64,000 nt of DNA from Cryobacterium sp. Y29 (GCF_002929825.1 NZ_PJJN01000032.1:62001-126000); one strand, 5' to 3'; shown: positions 16,700 to 26,263, counted from the first letter of the stretch. A program made the numbers and translations. The notes: generated by a model not told the origin, from the sequence alone.

Positions 16700-18741
16700 T
16701 CTGCATTTTCCTTGTCTGCGATGGTTTCGGGGGTGCTGATCGTCGCGACGATCTGGTCCAGTGCCACCAGGTCACCCGTCTTGAGATTCACCGTGACCTG
16801 GCCGAACGTGGCGGCCACGAGTTTGTGCTCCATCTTCATCGCCTCGACCACGAGGATGGTTTGGCCCACCTGCACGGTGTCACCAGTGGTGGCATGCACG
16901 GCTATGACGGTGCCGGGCATCGGCGAGCGCACGTCTGGACTGACCGCCCCTGGCACGCGGTCGCGGCCCGCGAGATGCTCCGCGAGCTGCTCGGCCCGTG
17001 ATCGGTGCCGCAGGTCAACCGAGAATCCGTCGGCACCGATATACACCCGCGCTCCGGACTGCTCGATGGCGAACACGCGGGTCTCACCGTCGTAATCGAT
17101 GCGAAATGTGCCCGGGCGACCTTCGATTAGCGTGAGTCCGGCTTCCACGGCCGGTCCGTCACCGATCGAAACGGATGCCGCCCCCGGCGCCCCGACAACC
17201 CGCACCTCCACGGCGTCGGTCGCGCTGACTCCCAGCGAGTACCGCACCGGACGCGGCGAGCCCAGCCGCCACCCGCTCGGCCTCGTCCACACAGCGTTCG
17301 CGCCGGTCAGATCGGACCCAGCCGGCGCTCGCCCGTGCAGGAACAGCGCCGCGGCGGCGAGGACGCGCCCGTCGGCTGTGCGAAAGGTGAGGTCGGGAAG
17401 CTTGCGTTCGATCAAACCGGTGTCGAGGCGGCCGGCGCGCACGTCGGCATCCGCTAGCAGCAGCCGAAGGTATTCAGTGTTGGTGTGCACGCCGAGCACG
17501 ACGGTGTCGGCGAGCGCCCGGTCGAGACGGTTCAACGCCTCAAGCCGGGTGGGTGCCCAGGCGATCACCTTGGCGAGCATCGGGTCGTAGTGCGAGGCGA
17601 TCGACAGGCCCGGAGTCAGCGAGCTGTCAACGCGCACGCCCTCACCCCTGGCCTCGTGCAGCTGCAGCACGGTGCCGGTGGTCGGCAAAAAGCCGCGCTC
17701 GGGGTTCTCCGCATAGACCCGCGCCTCGATCGCATGCCCCGTGAGGCATATATCGGACTGGGTGACCGTGAGTGGCTCCCCCGCCGCAATGCGCAACTGC
17801 CAGTCCACCAGATCGAGGCCGGTGACCAGCTCGGTGACCGGGTGTTCAACCTGCAGGCGGGTGTTCATCTCCATGAAGAAGAATTCGTCAGGAGCGGCCG
17901 CCGACACCAAGAATTCCACGGTTCCCGCGCCGCTGTAGCCCACGCTGCGGGCAGCGGCACAGGCGGCCTCGCCGATGCGCGCCCGAATCGCCTCGTCGAG
18001 CAGGGGGGAGGGCGCCTCCTCGATGACCTTCTGGTGCCGACGCTGCAGTGAGCATTCGCGCTCGCCCAGGTGAATGACGGCGCCGTGGTTGTCGGCGAGC
18101 ACCTGCACCTCAATGTGCCGCGGGGTGGCAACGAGCCGTTCGAGCAGCAGGGTGTCGTCGCCGAAGGCGCTCTGCGCCACGCGCCGTGCGGTTTCGAGGG
18201 TGGAGGGCAGGTCTTCAGCCCGTTCCACCACGTGCATGCCCTTGCCGCCGCCACCGGCGGAGGGCTTGATCAGCATCGGATACCCCACGTCGACGGCCGC
18301 CGCGATGAGCTGCTCGTTGCTGAGGCCCGGCTGGGCCACCCCGGGGATGATCGGCACCCCGTAACCGGCCACGTGGTTCTTCGAGCGGATCTTGTCGCCC
18401 ATCGTATTGAGCGCGTGCACGCTGGGCCCGATGAACACGATTCCGGCGTCGGCGCAGGCCTGTGCGAACACCTGGTTCTCGCTGAGAAATCCGTAGCCGG
18501 GGTGAATCGCCTGGGCCCTGGTTCGGGCAGCAGCGGCCAGAACGGCCGCTATGTTCAGGTAGCTGTCAGCGGGCGCGGCGCCACCGAGGCGCACCGCGGT
18601 ATCCGCTAGCGACACGTGCCGAGCGTCACGGTCTACGTCGCTGTACACGGCGACAGAGCGGATGCCCCGCTCGCGCAGCGTGCGGATGATACGGCAGGCG
18701 ATTTCGCCGCGATTGGCGACCAGAACGGTGTCAAATGTCAT
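16696..18741 (-). CDS. accA1: Acyl-CoA carboxylase alpha subunit (biotin carboxylase-BCCP), methylcrotonyl-CoA type
   Basis: 681-aa fusion of ATP-grasp biotin carboxylase (about 1-450: [13 protein letters not shown], glycine loop [24 protein letters not shown]) with a C-terminal biotin carboxyl carrier domain carrying [11 protein letters not shown], biotinyl lysine about residue 636. It starts at ATG 18741 after GAGGCGA; the longer open frame to 19092 is spurious. With the carboxyltransferase just upstream (14-bp gap) it forms an acyl-CoA carboxylase. The neighbouring dehydrogenase, MaoC and lyase genes argue for 3-methylcrotonyl-CoA as substrate. Confidence 0.94.
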   Translation of the reverse strand: MTFDTVLVANRGEIACRIIRTLRERGIRSVAVYSDVDRDARHVSLADTAVRLGGAAPADSYLNIAAVLAAAARTRAQAIHPGYGFLSENQVFAQACADAGIVFIGPSVHALNTMGDKIRSKNHVAGYGVPIIPGVAQPGLSNEQLIAAAVDVGYPMLIKPSAGGGGKGMHVVERAEDLPSTLETARRVAQSAFGDDTLLLERLVATPRHIEVQVLADNHGAVIHLGERECSLQRRHQKVIEEAPSPLLDEAIRARIGEAACAAARSVGYSGAGTVEFLVSAAAPDEFFFMEMNTRLQVEHPVTELVTGLDLVDWQLRIAAGEPLTVTQSDICLTGHAIEARVYAENPERGFLPTTGTVLQLHEARGEGVRVDSSLTPGLSIASHYDPMLAKVIAWAPTRLEALNRLDRALADTVVLGVHTNTEYLRLLLADADVRAGRLDTGLIERKLPDLTFRTADGRVLAAAALFLHGRAPAGSDLTGANAVWTRPSGWRLGSPRPVRYSLGVSATDAVEVRVVGAPGAASVSIGDGPAVEAGLTLIEGRPGTFRIDYDGETRVFAIEQSGARVYIGADGFSVDLRHRSRAEQLAEHLAGRDRVPGAVSPDVRSPMPGTVIAVHATTGDTVQVGQTILVVEAMKMEHKLVAATFGQVTVNLKTGDLVALDQIVATISTPETIADKENAE

Positions 18742-18755
18742 GGAAATCGCCTCAC

Positions 18756-20369
18756 TCACATTCGGAACAAGCCGAAGGCGGACTCGCCGAGCGGCGCGGC
18801 GGCGCACACAGCGAGGGCGAGGCCGAGCACCGTGCGGGTGTCGGCCGGGTCGATAACGCCGTCGTCCCACAGGCGGGCGGTCGAATAGTACGGGCTGCCC
18901 TGCTGCTCGTACTTTTCGAGGATCGGATCGGTGAAGGCGGTCTCGGCCTCGGCCGACCAGGTGTCTCCGCCACGCTCGATCTGCTCGCGCTTGACGGTGG
19001 CGAGCACGGACGACGCCTGCGCGCCGCCCATCACGGAGATGCGGCTTCCCGGCCACATCCACAGGAAGCGGGGCGAGTAGGCGCGGCCGCACATGGAGTA
19101 GTTGCCAGCGCCGAAGGAGCCGCCGATCACCACCGTGAGTTTGGGCACGCGAGCGGTCGCGACGGCGGTGACCATTTTGGCACCGTGCTTGGCGATGCCG
19201 CCGGCCTCAGCCGCCTGGCCCACCATGAAACCGGAGATGTTCTGCAGAAAGACGAGTGGGATTGCGCGCTGGTCACAGAGTTCAATGAAGTGGGCGCCTT
19301 TCTGAGCAGATTCGGCGAACAGGATGCCGTTGTTGGCGACGACTCCCACCGGGTGGCCGTGGATGTGCGCGAAACCGGTCACGAGGGTGGTGGCGTATTC
19401 GCGCTTGAATTCGTGGAATTCACTGCCGTCGACGATGCGCGCGATCACTTCGTGCACGTCGTACTGGTCCTGCACATCGGCGGGGACGGCTCCGTAGAGT
19501 TCGCTTTCGTCGGCGACCGGGTCGACAGTAGGGATCACACTCCACGCCGGAGCCTCGGCCCGAGGAAGGGTCGAGACGATGTCGCGCACGATCTGCAGGG
19601 CATGCTCATCGTTTTCGGCGAGGTGGTCGGTGACGCCGGAGACGCGGGCGTGCAGGTCACCGCCGCCGAGCTCTTCGGCGGTGACGATTTCACCGATCGC
19701 GGCCTTCACCAGGGGCGGTCCGCCGAGGAAGATGGTGCCCTGGCCCCGCACGATCACGGTCTCGTCGCTCATGGCGGGAACGTAGGCACCGCCGGCGGTG
19801 CACGATCCCATCACCGCGGCGATCTGCGGGATCTTGGCCGCGGACATCCGGGCCTGGTTGTAAAAGATGCGGCCGAAGTGGTCACGGTCGGGAAAAACCT
19901 CGTCCTGTAGGGGCAGGAAGGCGCCCCCGGAGTCAACGAGGTACACGCAGGGCAAGCGGTTCTCGAAGGCGATCTCCTGGGCCCGCAAATGCTTTTTCAC
20001 CGTCATCGGGTAATAGGTGCCGCCCTTGACGGTGGCGTCGTTGGAGATCACGAGCACATAGCGCCCGTGCACGAGGCCGATCCCGGCGATGACGCCCGCT
20101 CCCGGGCTGTCGTCATTGTAGAGACCGGTCGCGGCCAGCGCCGCGATCTCGAGGAACGGACTGCCGTCGTCGAGCAATTGGTCGATGCGCTCGCGGGGCA
20201 GCAATTTGCCGCGGGCGAGGTGGCGCTGCCGGGACTTCTCCGGCCCGCCGCGGGCGGCCATGGCGAGGCGTTGCTTCAGGTCGGCGACGAGCTGTCGCTG
20301 GGCAGCGTCATTGCTGCGGAACGTCTCGGCAGAGGAGTTGAGCTGACTCGCGAGCGTCTCCATCGCCAT
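18756..20369 (-). CDS. accD1: Acyl-CoA carboxylase beta subunit (carboxyltransferase), methylcrotonyl-CoA type
   Basis: 537-aa carboxyltransferase of the crotonase fold that moves the carboxyl from biotin to the acyl-CoA. Conserved stretches are [20 protein letters not shown], the first oxyanion-hole region around [23 protein letters not shown] (in part: [16 protein letters not shown]) and [19 protein letters not shown] near 410-430. It leads the accD1-accA1-dehydrogenase-MaoC-lyase operon; the start has AGAGGGAAG upstream. It is divergent from the TetR gene at 20476 across a 20-bp palindrome, which probably controls this operon. Confidence 0.94.
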   Translation of the reverse strand: MAMETLASQLNSSAETFRSNDAAQRQLVADLKQRLAMAARGGPEKSRQRHLARGKLLPRERIDQLLDDGSPFLEIAALAATGLYNDDSPGAGVIAGIGLVHGRYVLVISNDATVKGGTYYPMTVKKHLRAQEIAFENRLPCVYLVDSGGAFLPLQDEVFPDRDHFGRIFYNQARMSAAKIPQIAAVMGSCTAGGAYVPAMSDETVIVRGQGTIFLGGPPLVKAAIGEIVTAEELGGGDLHARVSGVTDHLAENDEHALQIVRDIVSTLPRAEAPAWSVIPTVDPVADESELYGAVPADVQDQYDVHEVIARIVDGSEFHEFKREYATTLVTGFAHIHGHPVGVVANNGILFAESAQKGAHFIELCDQRAIPLVFLQNISGFMVGQAAEAGGIAKHGAKMVTAVATARVPKLTVVIGGSFGAGNYSMCGRAYSPRFLWMWPGSRISVMGGAQASSVLATVKREQIERGGDTWSAEAETAFTDPILEKYEQQGSPYYSTARLWDDGVIDPADTRTVLGLALAVCAAAPLGESAFGLFRM

Positions 20370-20407
20370 CTTCCCTCTGGCGATGCCGGGCGAGCCGGCA
20401 TCAAGTA

Positions 20408-20452
20408 CAGTTAGTGTTCACTAACTGAAGTTCAGGTTAGTCAGGATTAACC
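20408..20452. promoter_or_regulatory. TetR operator pair upstream of the leucine-catabolic operon
   Basis: CAGTTAGTG-TT-CACTAACTG (20408-20427) is a perfect 20-bp palindrome centred between the divergent accD1 and TetR genes. A second, imperfect site with half-sites GGTTA and TAACC spans 20435-20452. The tandem arrangement suggests cooperative repression of both directions by the TetR product; binding is inferred. Confidence 0.75.
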
Positions 20453-20475
20453 GAAATGTCCAGTGGGAGGCCCGC

Positions 20476-21075
20476 ATGAACGCACCGATCGAAACCACGT
20501 CGCGGAGTCGGGCCAAGGCTGACCGACGGTCGGCCCTGCTCAGAGCCGCAGCCACGCTCTTCGCCCAGTCCGGATTCAACGGGGTCTCGATCGAAGACCT
20601 CGGCGCGGCGGTCGGGGTGAGCGGGCCGGCCGTCTACCGACATTTCAGCGGCAAACAGGCCGTACTGGCCGCGCTGCTCATCGATGTGAGCGAGGATCTC
20701 GTGGCCGGTGGTCGAACCGTTGTGACCGTGACAACGGATGCTGCTGCCGCCCTGGGCGACCTCGTGCGCTTTCACGTTGACTTCGCGCTGTCGAACCCCG
20801 AGGTGATCCGGGTGCAAGACCGCGACCTCGACAGCCTCGTGGAGTCGGACCGGCATCGGGTGCGGCTGCTGCAGCGCGAGTACGTGGAACTGTGGGTTGG
20901 GGTTTTGCACCGGGTGCACCCTGCGGTCGACGAGGCGCTGCTGCGCATTCGGGCCCACGCGACATTCGGGCTGCTCAACTCAACGCCGCACAGCGCCCGC
21001 GTATCCTCGCGGGCCGCCGAGCGTGCCCTGCTCGAGGAGATGGCCCTCGCCGCCCTCGGCCTGCCGGGCGCGTAA
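20476..21075 (+). CDS. TetR family regulator of the leucine-catabolic operon
   Basis: 199-aa repressor. The N-terminal HTH is RSALLRAAATLFAQSGF ... DLGAAVGVSGPAVYRHFSGKQAVL (about 18-62), and the C-terminal domain resembles the fatty-acid/acyl-CoA-linked TetR group (SNPEVIRVQDRDL, LLRIRAHATFGLLNST). It is divergent from accD1 with two palindromes in the 106-bp gap. By location I infer repression of the methylcrotonyl-CoA carboxylase operon with an acyl-CoA or acid intermediate as inducer. Confidence 0.9.
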   Translation: MNAPIETTSRSRAKADRRSALLRAAATLFAQSGFNGVSIEDLGAAVGVSGPAVYRHFSGKQAVLAALLIDVSEDLVAGGRTVVTVTTDAAAALGDLVRFHVDFALSNPEVIRVQDRDLDSLVESDRHRVRLLQREYVELWVGVLHRVHPAVDEALLRIRAHATFGLLNSTPHSARVSSRAAERALLEEMALAALGLPGA

Positions 21076-21092
21076 CAGCCCAGACAAGTCGG

Positions 21093-21755
21093 TCAGAACG
21101 CGGCGGTGCAGACGCAGAGCTCGTTGCCCTCGACGTCGACGAGTACCCACCAGTCGGGAGCGTGCTCGTCGCTGAGTAGCGCGCCGCCCACTTCGAGCAC
21201 GGCCGCGACTCGGTCTTCGGCGTCATCGCTCGGCACGTAGACGTCCACGTGAATGCGGTTGCGCTCGGTGCGGGCGATTTCCATGTGCTGGAACCACACC
21301 TTGGGGGCGAGGCCGCGCGGGTCGACGAGTTCCACGCCATCGTCGCCGGTGACCTCGGTGTAGCCGAGACCGACCCGCCAGAATGGACGCACGGCATCCG
21401 CGTCGGTGCAGTCGATCGCAATGTCGTAGCGCGTCGGCTGCGCCGGACGCGCCTCGGCCCCGAGAACGTCGGCGATCTGCTGCACCCGGGCCGCGAGCTC
21501 GACATCGCGCGCCGTGACTCCCCCGGCATCGTGCGAGGTCAGCACAAGCGACACCGCCCCGTAGCCAAGACGCACGTCGGGATGGTGATTCAGCGCCTCG
21601 GCGGCCTCGCCGATGCGATTGACCAGTTCGAGGGCGGATGCGAAGTCCTTGGTGCTAAACGTGGCGTGCAGGCATCCGTCGAGATGCACGAAAGCGGTGC
21701 CCACGAGTTGTTTCTTCGTCACAAAGGGGGCCAGGAGTGCAGCTTCTGCGTTCAT
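21093..21755 (-). CDS. Pterin dehydratase-like / VOC (glyoxalase-fold) fusion protein
   Basis: 220-aa two-domain protein. Residues about 10-95 resemble 4a-hydroxytetrahydrobiopterin dehydratase: VNRIGEAAEALNHHPDVRLGY has the family's His-His-Pro (57-59). Residues about 105-220 are a VOC/glyoxalase-like domain (YDIAIDCTDADAVRPFW, RIHVDVYVPSDDAEDRV). The second histidine usually seen in the dehydratase (HDAGG, about 94) is present. No aromatic amino-acid hydroxylase is nearby, so the role is unclear. It sits between the TetR gene (convergent, 17 bp) and bkdC without obvious co-function. Confidence 0.85.
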   Translation of the reverse strand: MNAEAALLAPFVTKKQLVGTAFVHLDGCLHATFSTKDFASALELVNRIGEAAEALNHHPDVRLGYGAVSLVLTSHDAGGVTARDVELAARVQQIADVLGAEARPAQPTRYDIAIDCTDADAVRPFWRVGLGYTEVTGDDGVELVDPRGLAPKVWFQHMEIARTERNRIHVDVYVPSDDAEDRVAAVLEVGGALLSDEHAPDWWVLVDVEGNELCVCTAAF

Positions 21756-21807
21756 GCCTCCACTCTGCTACGCCCCCGCACCCCGGTCAACCGCCCGTCC
21801 GGTGCAC

Positions 21808-21891
21808 AACTCCTGCAATCTGCAGCGTCGAAACCTGACTGCTCCGTAATTCCGCGGAACTTTTTGGTCGGTCGTACAGATTGCAGGAGTT
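21808..21891. repeat. Intergenic inverted-repeat element with 15-bp perfect termini
   Basis: An 84-bp element bounded by AACTCCTGCAATCTG (21808-21822) and its exact reverse complement CAGATTGCAGGAGTT (21877-21891). Inside is a small palindrome TTCCGCGGAA (21850-21859). It lies between the divergent ends of the dehydratase/VOC gene start and the bkdC stop. The structure resembles a MITE or REP-like repeat; copy number cannot be judged from one window. Confidence 0.65.
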
Positions 21892-21965
21892 ATGCGCCAG
21901 CGAGGGGCTGGAGCGACTGGTGCTGACCTGGTGGCGGACCGTGATGGTGACGAGAGCGGAAGGGG

Positions 21966-23471
21966 CTAGATCATGGTCAGCACCCGGGCCGGGTCGGCGA
22001 GGATGGCGCCGATGTCGGCCAGAAAGCGCGAACCCTGCTCGCCGTCGACCAGTCGGTGGTCGAACGACACGCTGAGGGTGAGCACTTGGCGCAGGGCGAC
22101 CTGCCCGCGATACTCCCACGGCCGCGAGCGGATGGCGCCTATCGCGAGGATCGCCGCCTCCCCCGGATTGAGGATAGGGGTGCCGGCGTCGATACCGAAC
22201 ACTCCGATATTGGTGATGGTGATCGTGCCGCCGGCAAGCGCCGCCGGGGTGGTGGTACCGGCCCGGGCGGACATCGTGAGCTCGGCGAGCGCCGCAGCGA
22301 GGCCGCGGAGGTCGAGCCGTTCAGCGTCGACGATGTTCGGCACGAGTAGTCCGCGCGGGGTTGCGGCAGCGACGCCGAGGTTCACGTGGTGGAACTGCAC
22401 GATTTCGCCGGCGGGCTCATCCCACCGCGTGTTCACCGACGGCGTGCGGCCCACGGCCAGGCAGAGCGCCTTGGCCACCACAGCGAGAATACCGATGCCC
22501 GCGTCGGCGAACTGCCGATCGGCGCGGAGCGAAGCGAGCAGTTCGACAGTCGGCGTGACGTCGATGGTGAGAAACTCGGTGACATGTGGCGCGGTGAACG
22601 CGCTCTGCACCATGGCGGCCGCCGTGAGTTTGCGCAGGCTCCTGATCGGAGAACGGGTCTCGCCCAGGTGGTCACCGCTTCTGGCCGGCCGGGCAGCCGT
22701 CGCAGCGGGTGGCACGGCCCCGGGCAGGTCGGGGGTCGGCACTGACTCGGTGGTACGGGCGCGAACGTCATCACGCGTGATCAGGCCGTCCTTTCCGGTG
22801 CCAGTGACCATAGTGAGGTCAATCCCGAGGTCACGAGCCAGGGCGCGCACCGGCGGCGTCGAGCGCGGTCTGTCCTCGGCGGACGCTGCGGCGTGCGGTT
22901 CGACGGGTACCGCGGTGGGTGCTGCCGTGGGCGCTGCGGCGCGCGCTGCGACGGGCGGTGCGACGGGCGCTGCGACGGGCGCTGCGGCGCGCGCTGCGAC
23001 GGATGCTGCGGGCACCGACGCACCGGCTCCCGTGCGGGCACGACGCTGGGGGTGTCCGCCGCGCTCGATGGCGGGGCCGTAGCCGACCAGATTGGCCTCG
23101 CGCTGCTCGGCCGGAGACGCAGCCGGAGCCGCAGACACAGATGCAGCCGGGGACGCAACCGCAGCCGCAGCCGCAGACACAGCCGGGGCCGCAGCATCCG
23201 TTTTTGGCGACGAATCTGTGGGCTCATCGGCGGCGCCGATCTGGAAGGAGACGATGGGTTCGCCGACGTGCACGACTACCCCGGCCGGCTGGTGCAGCTC
23301 GCGCACGACTCCGGCGAACGGGCTGGGCAGTTCGACCACGGCTTTGGCCGTTTCAACGTCGGCGATGTGCTGGTTGAGCGTGACCTCATCGCCCGGCGCC
23401 ACGAGCCAGGCGACGATCTCTGATTCGGTGAGCCCCTCACCGAGGTCGGGCAGCTTGAAGACCTTGATCAT
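21966..23471 (-). CDS. bkdC: Branched-chain 2-oxoacid dehydrogenase E2 (dihydrolipoamide acyltransferase)
   Basis: 501-aa core subunit. Domains in order: lipoyl domain (1-80; VETAKAVVE with lipoyl Lys43), a long Ala/Pro linker (about 85-200), the E1/E3-binding domain (PPVRALARDLGIDLTMVTGTGKDGL in part, about 208-240) and the acyltransferase domain with the catalytic SFDHRLVDG near the C-terminus. Its start overlaps the bkdB stop by four bases. The linker DNA is internally repetitive. Only one lipoyl domain is present. E3 is not encoded in the window. The complex decarboxylates ketoacids from Leu, Ile and Val. Confidence 0.94.
   Translation of the reverse strand: MIKVFKLPDLGEGLTESEIVAWLVAPGDEVTLNQHIADVETAKAVVELPSPFAGVVRELHQPAGVVVHVGEPIVSFQIGAADEPTDSSPKTDAAAPAVSAAAAAVASPAASVSAAPAASPAEQREANLVGYGPAIERGGHPQRRARTGAGASVPAASVAARAAAPVAAPVAPPVAARAAAPTAAPTAVPVEPHAAASAEDRPRSTPPVRALARDLGIDLTMVTGTGKDGLITRDDVRARTTESVPTPDLPGAVPPAATAARPARSGDHLGETRSPIRSLRKLTAAAMVQSAFTAPHVTEFLTIDVTPTVELLASLRADRQFADAGIGILAVVAKALCLAVGRTPSVNTRWDEPAGEIVQFHHVNLGVAAATPRGLLVPNIVDAERLDLRGLAAALAELTMSARAGTTTPAALAGGTITITNIGVFGIDAGTPILNPGEAAILAIGAIRSRPWEYRGQVALRQVLTLSVSFDHRLVDGEQGSRFLADIGAILADPARVLTMI
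22918..23195 (-). repeat. Repetitive Ala/Pro-linker DNA inside bkdC
   Basis: Degenerate GC-rich repeats, about 15 bp around GCTGCGACGGGC (22930-23005) and GCAGCCG-type repeats (23100-23195), encode the flexible interdomain linker of E2. Length variation between strains is likely. Confidence 0.6.
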
Positions 23472-24520
23472 CGTCGCCCCATGACCCGGTCGACACCGTC
23501 GAGAATGCGGTCGAGATCGGGCAGGTGGTGGCTTTCCAGCTTGGCCGGCGGGTACGGCACGTCGAAGCCGGTGACCCGCACCGGCGCGGATTCCAGAAAG
23601 CTGAAGCAGCGTTCGGTGATGGTCGCGATGATCTCTCCGCCGAGACCGCCCGACTGCGCCGCCTCGTGGGTCACAACCAGTCGCCCGGTTTTACGAACGG
23701 ATGCCTCCACCACCGCATAATCCACCGGTGACAGTGAGCGCAGGTCGATGACCTCGATCGACACGCCCTCGTCGGCGGCGGCGAGCGCCGCGTCCCGTGC
23801 GGTCGCTACGAGCGCCCCGTAGGTGAGGAGTGTGACATCCGTTCCGGGGCGCACGATGACGGCCCGCTCCATCGGAAGCCCGAGCTCTGGCACGACCTCG
23901 CCCTTCACGTGGTAGCGGCGCTTGGGCTCGAAGTAGAGCACCGGGTCGTCGCTCGCGATGGCCTGCCGAATAAGACTGTAGGCATCCTGAGCGTTGGAAA
24001 CGGCGATCACTCGCAGGCCGGAGGTGTGGGTGAAGTACGCCTCCGGTGATTCGGAGTGGTGTTCGGCCGCTCCGATTCCGCCGCCGAACGGTACCCGGAT
24101 AGTGATCGGCATGCGCACGGCGCCCTGGGTGCGGTAGTGGAATTTGGCCACCTGGCTGACGATCTGGTCGAAGCCGGGAAAGATGAAGCCGTCGAACTGA
24201 ATCTCACAGACGGGGCGGTAGCCGCGATAGGCCAAGCCAACGGCGGTGCCGATGATCGCGGATTCGGCGAGCGGGGTGTCGATGACCCGGCGAGCTCCGA
24301 ACTGGGCGAGCAGGTCGCTCGTCACCCGAAAGACTCCGCCGAGGGCTCCGATATCCTCGCCGAGCAGCACCACCTTGGGGTCATCGAGCATGGCTTGGCG
24401 CAGGCCCTCGTTGATGGCCTTGCCCATGGTGAGGGTCTTGGTCTCGCTGAGCGGCGTGGGTTGCGGCGCATTGAGGCCGGGAACCGTCGACACGATTGCC
24501 GGGGTCATCAGGGTAGTCAT
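23468..24520 (-). CDS. bkdB: Branched-chain 2-oxoacid dehydrogenase E1 beta subunit
   Basis: 350-aa transketolase-like beta subunit that pairs with BkdA. Conserved features are MGKAINEGLRQAMLDDPKVVLLGEDIG in outline, GVFRVTSDLL, DTPLAESAIIGTAVGLA, EIQFDGFIFPGFDQIVSQ and the C-terminal PYPPAKLESHHLPD. The start has AAAGG upstream and lies 5 bp after the bkdA stop. It follows bkdA and overlaps bkdC, so the three form one operon. The HHSESPEAYF region is characteristic of branched-chain and pyruvate E1 beta proteins. Confidence 0.94.
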   Translation of the reverse strand: MTTLMTPAIVSTVPGLNAPQPTPLSETKTLTMGKAINEGLRQAMLDDPKVVLLGEDIGALGGVFRVTSDLLAQFGARRVIDTPLAESAIIGTAVGLAYRGYRPVCEIQFDGFIFPGFDQIVSQVAKFHYRTQGAVRMPITIRVPFGGGIGAAEHHSESPEAYFTHTSGLRVIAVSNAQDAYSLIRQAIASDDPVLYFEPKRRYHVKGEVVPELGLPMERAVIVRPGTDVTLLTYGALVATARDAALAAADEGVSIEVIDLRSLSPVDYAVVEASVRKTGRLVVTHEAAQSGGLGGEIIATITERCFSFLESAPVRVTGFDVPYPPAKLESHHLPDLDRILDGVDRVMGRR

Positions 24521-24525
24521 GGTCG

Positions 24526-25638
24526 TCAGGCCTTTCGGTTCTGTTCGGCACTATCGTGTTCCGTGCCGAAGCTTCTGAGATACCCGGCGTAGTCGGCGCG
24601 CTGGCGCTCGAGGGTGGCGTTGGGGGTGGCGTAGACGTGATCGAACACGCTCAGCGGTTCGGGGTCTGGCATGCCGATGCAGCCCGCGCGTAGTTCGGCG
24701 GCTGCGGCATCGGCCAGCGCCGCAGTGGCCGCCTCGACCTCGGGCGTGATTTGACCGAGGCTGTTCAGCAGCCGGTGCAGACGCAGCACGGGGTCGCGCG
24801 TCTTCCACTCGGCCAATTCCGCCGGGTCTCGGTAGCGGGTGGGGTCATCCGCTGTGGTGTGCGGTCCCATGCGGTAGGTGACCGCTTCGATGAAGGTGGG
24901 GCCGCCGCCGGTGCGGGCCCGGTCGAGGGCCATGCGGGTTGCTGCCATGACTGCGATCACGTCGTTTCCATCGATGCGCAGGCTGGGGATGCCGAACCCC
25001 GGCGCACGATCGGCGATATTGCGGTGCGCCTGCACGCCGACCGGCTCGGAAATAGCCCACTGGTTGTTCTGGCAGAAGAAAACCACCGGGGCCTGGAAGC
25101 TCGCCGCGAAAACCATGGCCTCGTTCACGTCGCCCTGGCTCGTGGCACCATCGCCGAAGTAGGTGATGGCGACGGAATCGACGTCGTCGCGCTGGGCACC
25201 GAGCGCCCAGCCGGTGGCGTGCAGGGTTTGCGCGCCGATAATGATGGCCGGTGTAGCCATGTTGACCGCGTACGGGTCCCAGCCGGACTGGGCGTTGCCG
25301 CGCCAGACCTTGACGATGTCGGTGAGGTTCACGCCACGGCAGTAGGCGACAGCGTTCTCTCGGTAGCTGGGAAAGATGAAGTCGTCGTGGCGCAGGGCGC
25401 GGGCCGAGCCGACCTGGGCGGCTTCCTGGCCGAGCAGCGGAGGCCACAGGCCGAGTTCGCCCTGGCGTTGAAGGGCGGTTGCTTCGGTGTCGATACGACG
25501 CACCACGACCATGTCCCGGTACAGCGCCAGGAGGGCCGTTCCATCGAGGTCTTCAACCCACGGGTCGAAGTCGCCGCGGGGTTTCCGCTCGCCGTCAATC
25601 GCGAGAAGCTGCACGAGCTGGGGTGAGAAATCAATCAT
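24526..25638 (-). CDS. bkdA: Branched-chain 2-oxoacid dehydrogenase E1 alpha subunit
   Basis: 370-aa thiamine-diphosphate subunit. The TPP motif is GDGATSQGDVNEAMVFAASF followed by CQNNQWAIS; the N-terminal RDMVVVRRIDTEATALQRQGEL and PSYRENAVAY are typical of E1 alpha. PHTTADDPTRYR matches the phosphorylation-loop region that orders the active site in homologues. It leads bkdABC and is divergent from an Lrp-family gene 131 bp away, the usual control arrangement for bkd operons. Confidence 0.95.
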   Translation of the reverse strand: MIDFSPQLVQLLAIDGERKPRGDFDPWVEDLDGTALLALYRDMVVVRRIDTEATALQRQGELGLWPPLLGQEAAQVGSARALRHDDFIFPSYRENAVAYCRGVNLTDIVKVWRGNAQSGWDPYAVNMATPAIIIGAQTLHATGWALGAQRDDVDSVAITYFGDGATSQGDVNEAMVFAASFQAPVVFFCQNNQWAISEPVGVQAHRNIADRAPGFGIPSLRIDGNDVIAVMAATRMALDRARTGGGPTFIEAVTYRMGPHTTADDPTRYRDPAELAEWKTRDPVLRLHRLLNSLGQITPEVEAATAALADAAAAELRAGCIGMPDPEPLSVFDHVYATPNATLERQRADYAGYLRSFGTEHDSAEQNRKA

Positions 25639-25769
25639 GGGGCGCTCCGAGCGTCATTGCTAAAGTTGACGTGAGCCTATGTCGACCCGACAGAGAGCAC
25701 AACCACTGTCAAAAAAAGTGTGCAGAGTGCCCTATTCAGGCGCGCCAGAGCGTGTTAATGTCTTGCACT

Positions 25770-26234
25770 ATGTACAGCCTTGACAAGACCGACACCAAGC
25801 TCCTCCAAGCGCTCTCCGCCGACCCGCGTAGTACCTTCGTTGCGCTCGCCGACACGCTGGGACTCTCCCGCAATACCGTGCAGGCCCGCATGAAGCGATT
25901 AGAAGACTCTGGCGCCTTTCTCGGCTTCGATCGCCGCATCAATCCAGCCGCCCTCGGCTACCCGCTGACCGCGTTCATCGAGGTGCACGTGCAGCAGAAA
26001 CGGCTTGCGCAGATCGTGATCGACCTTGCGCTGATCCCTGAAATCGTGCAGGCTCACGGCATGAGCGGACCGGCCGACCTCCTCGTTCGGGTGGTCTGCA
26101 CGGATGCCGCCGACCTGTTTCGCATCGACGGAACGATCCTCGCCTGCGACGGCGTGGAGCGCACGGAGACATCGCTCGCGATGGGAGAGGTTATCCCGTA
26201 TCGCCTGACACCGTTGCTCGACCGCCGGGGATAG
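25770..26234 (+). CDS. Lrp/AsnC family transcriptional regulator
   Basis: 154-aa leucine-responsive-type regulator. The winged HTH at about 1-60 begins SLDKTDTKLLQALSADPR, with recognition region LADTLGLSRNTVQARMKRLE; the C-terminal RAM ligand domain follows (ALGYPLTAFIEVHVQ, VQAHGMSGPADLLVRVV). ATG 25770 is chosen where homology begins; the frame extends back to 25479 over bkdA but that part is antisense noise. Divergence from bkdA suggests it regulates branched-chain ketoacid dehydrogenase in response to a branched-chain amino acid. Confidence 0.92.
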   Translation: MYSLDKTDTKLLQALSADPRSTFVALADTLGLSRNTVQARMKRLEDSGAFLGFDRRINPAALGYPLTAFIEVHVQQKRLAQIVIDLALIPEIVQAHGMSGPADLLVRVVCTDAADLFRIDGTILACDGVERTETSLAMGEVIPYRLTPLLDRRG

Positions 26235-26263
26235 GCAGTGCCTGCCACGATCTATTTGCTAAA

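Noticed and set aside
22918-23195. CRISPR-like or independent repeat array
   Set aside because: The repeats are degenerate, in frame and encode the Ala/Pro linker of the E2 subunit.
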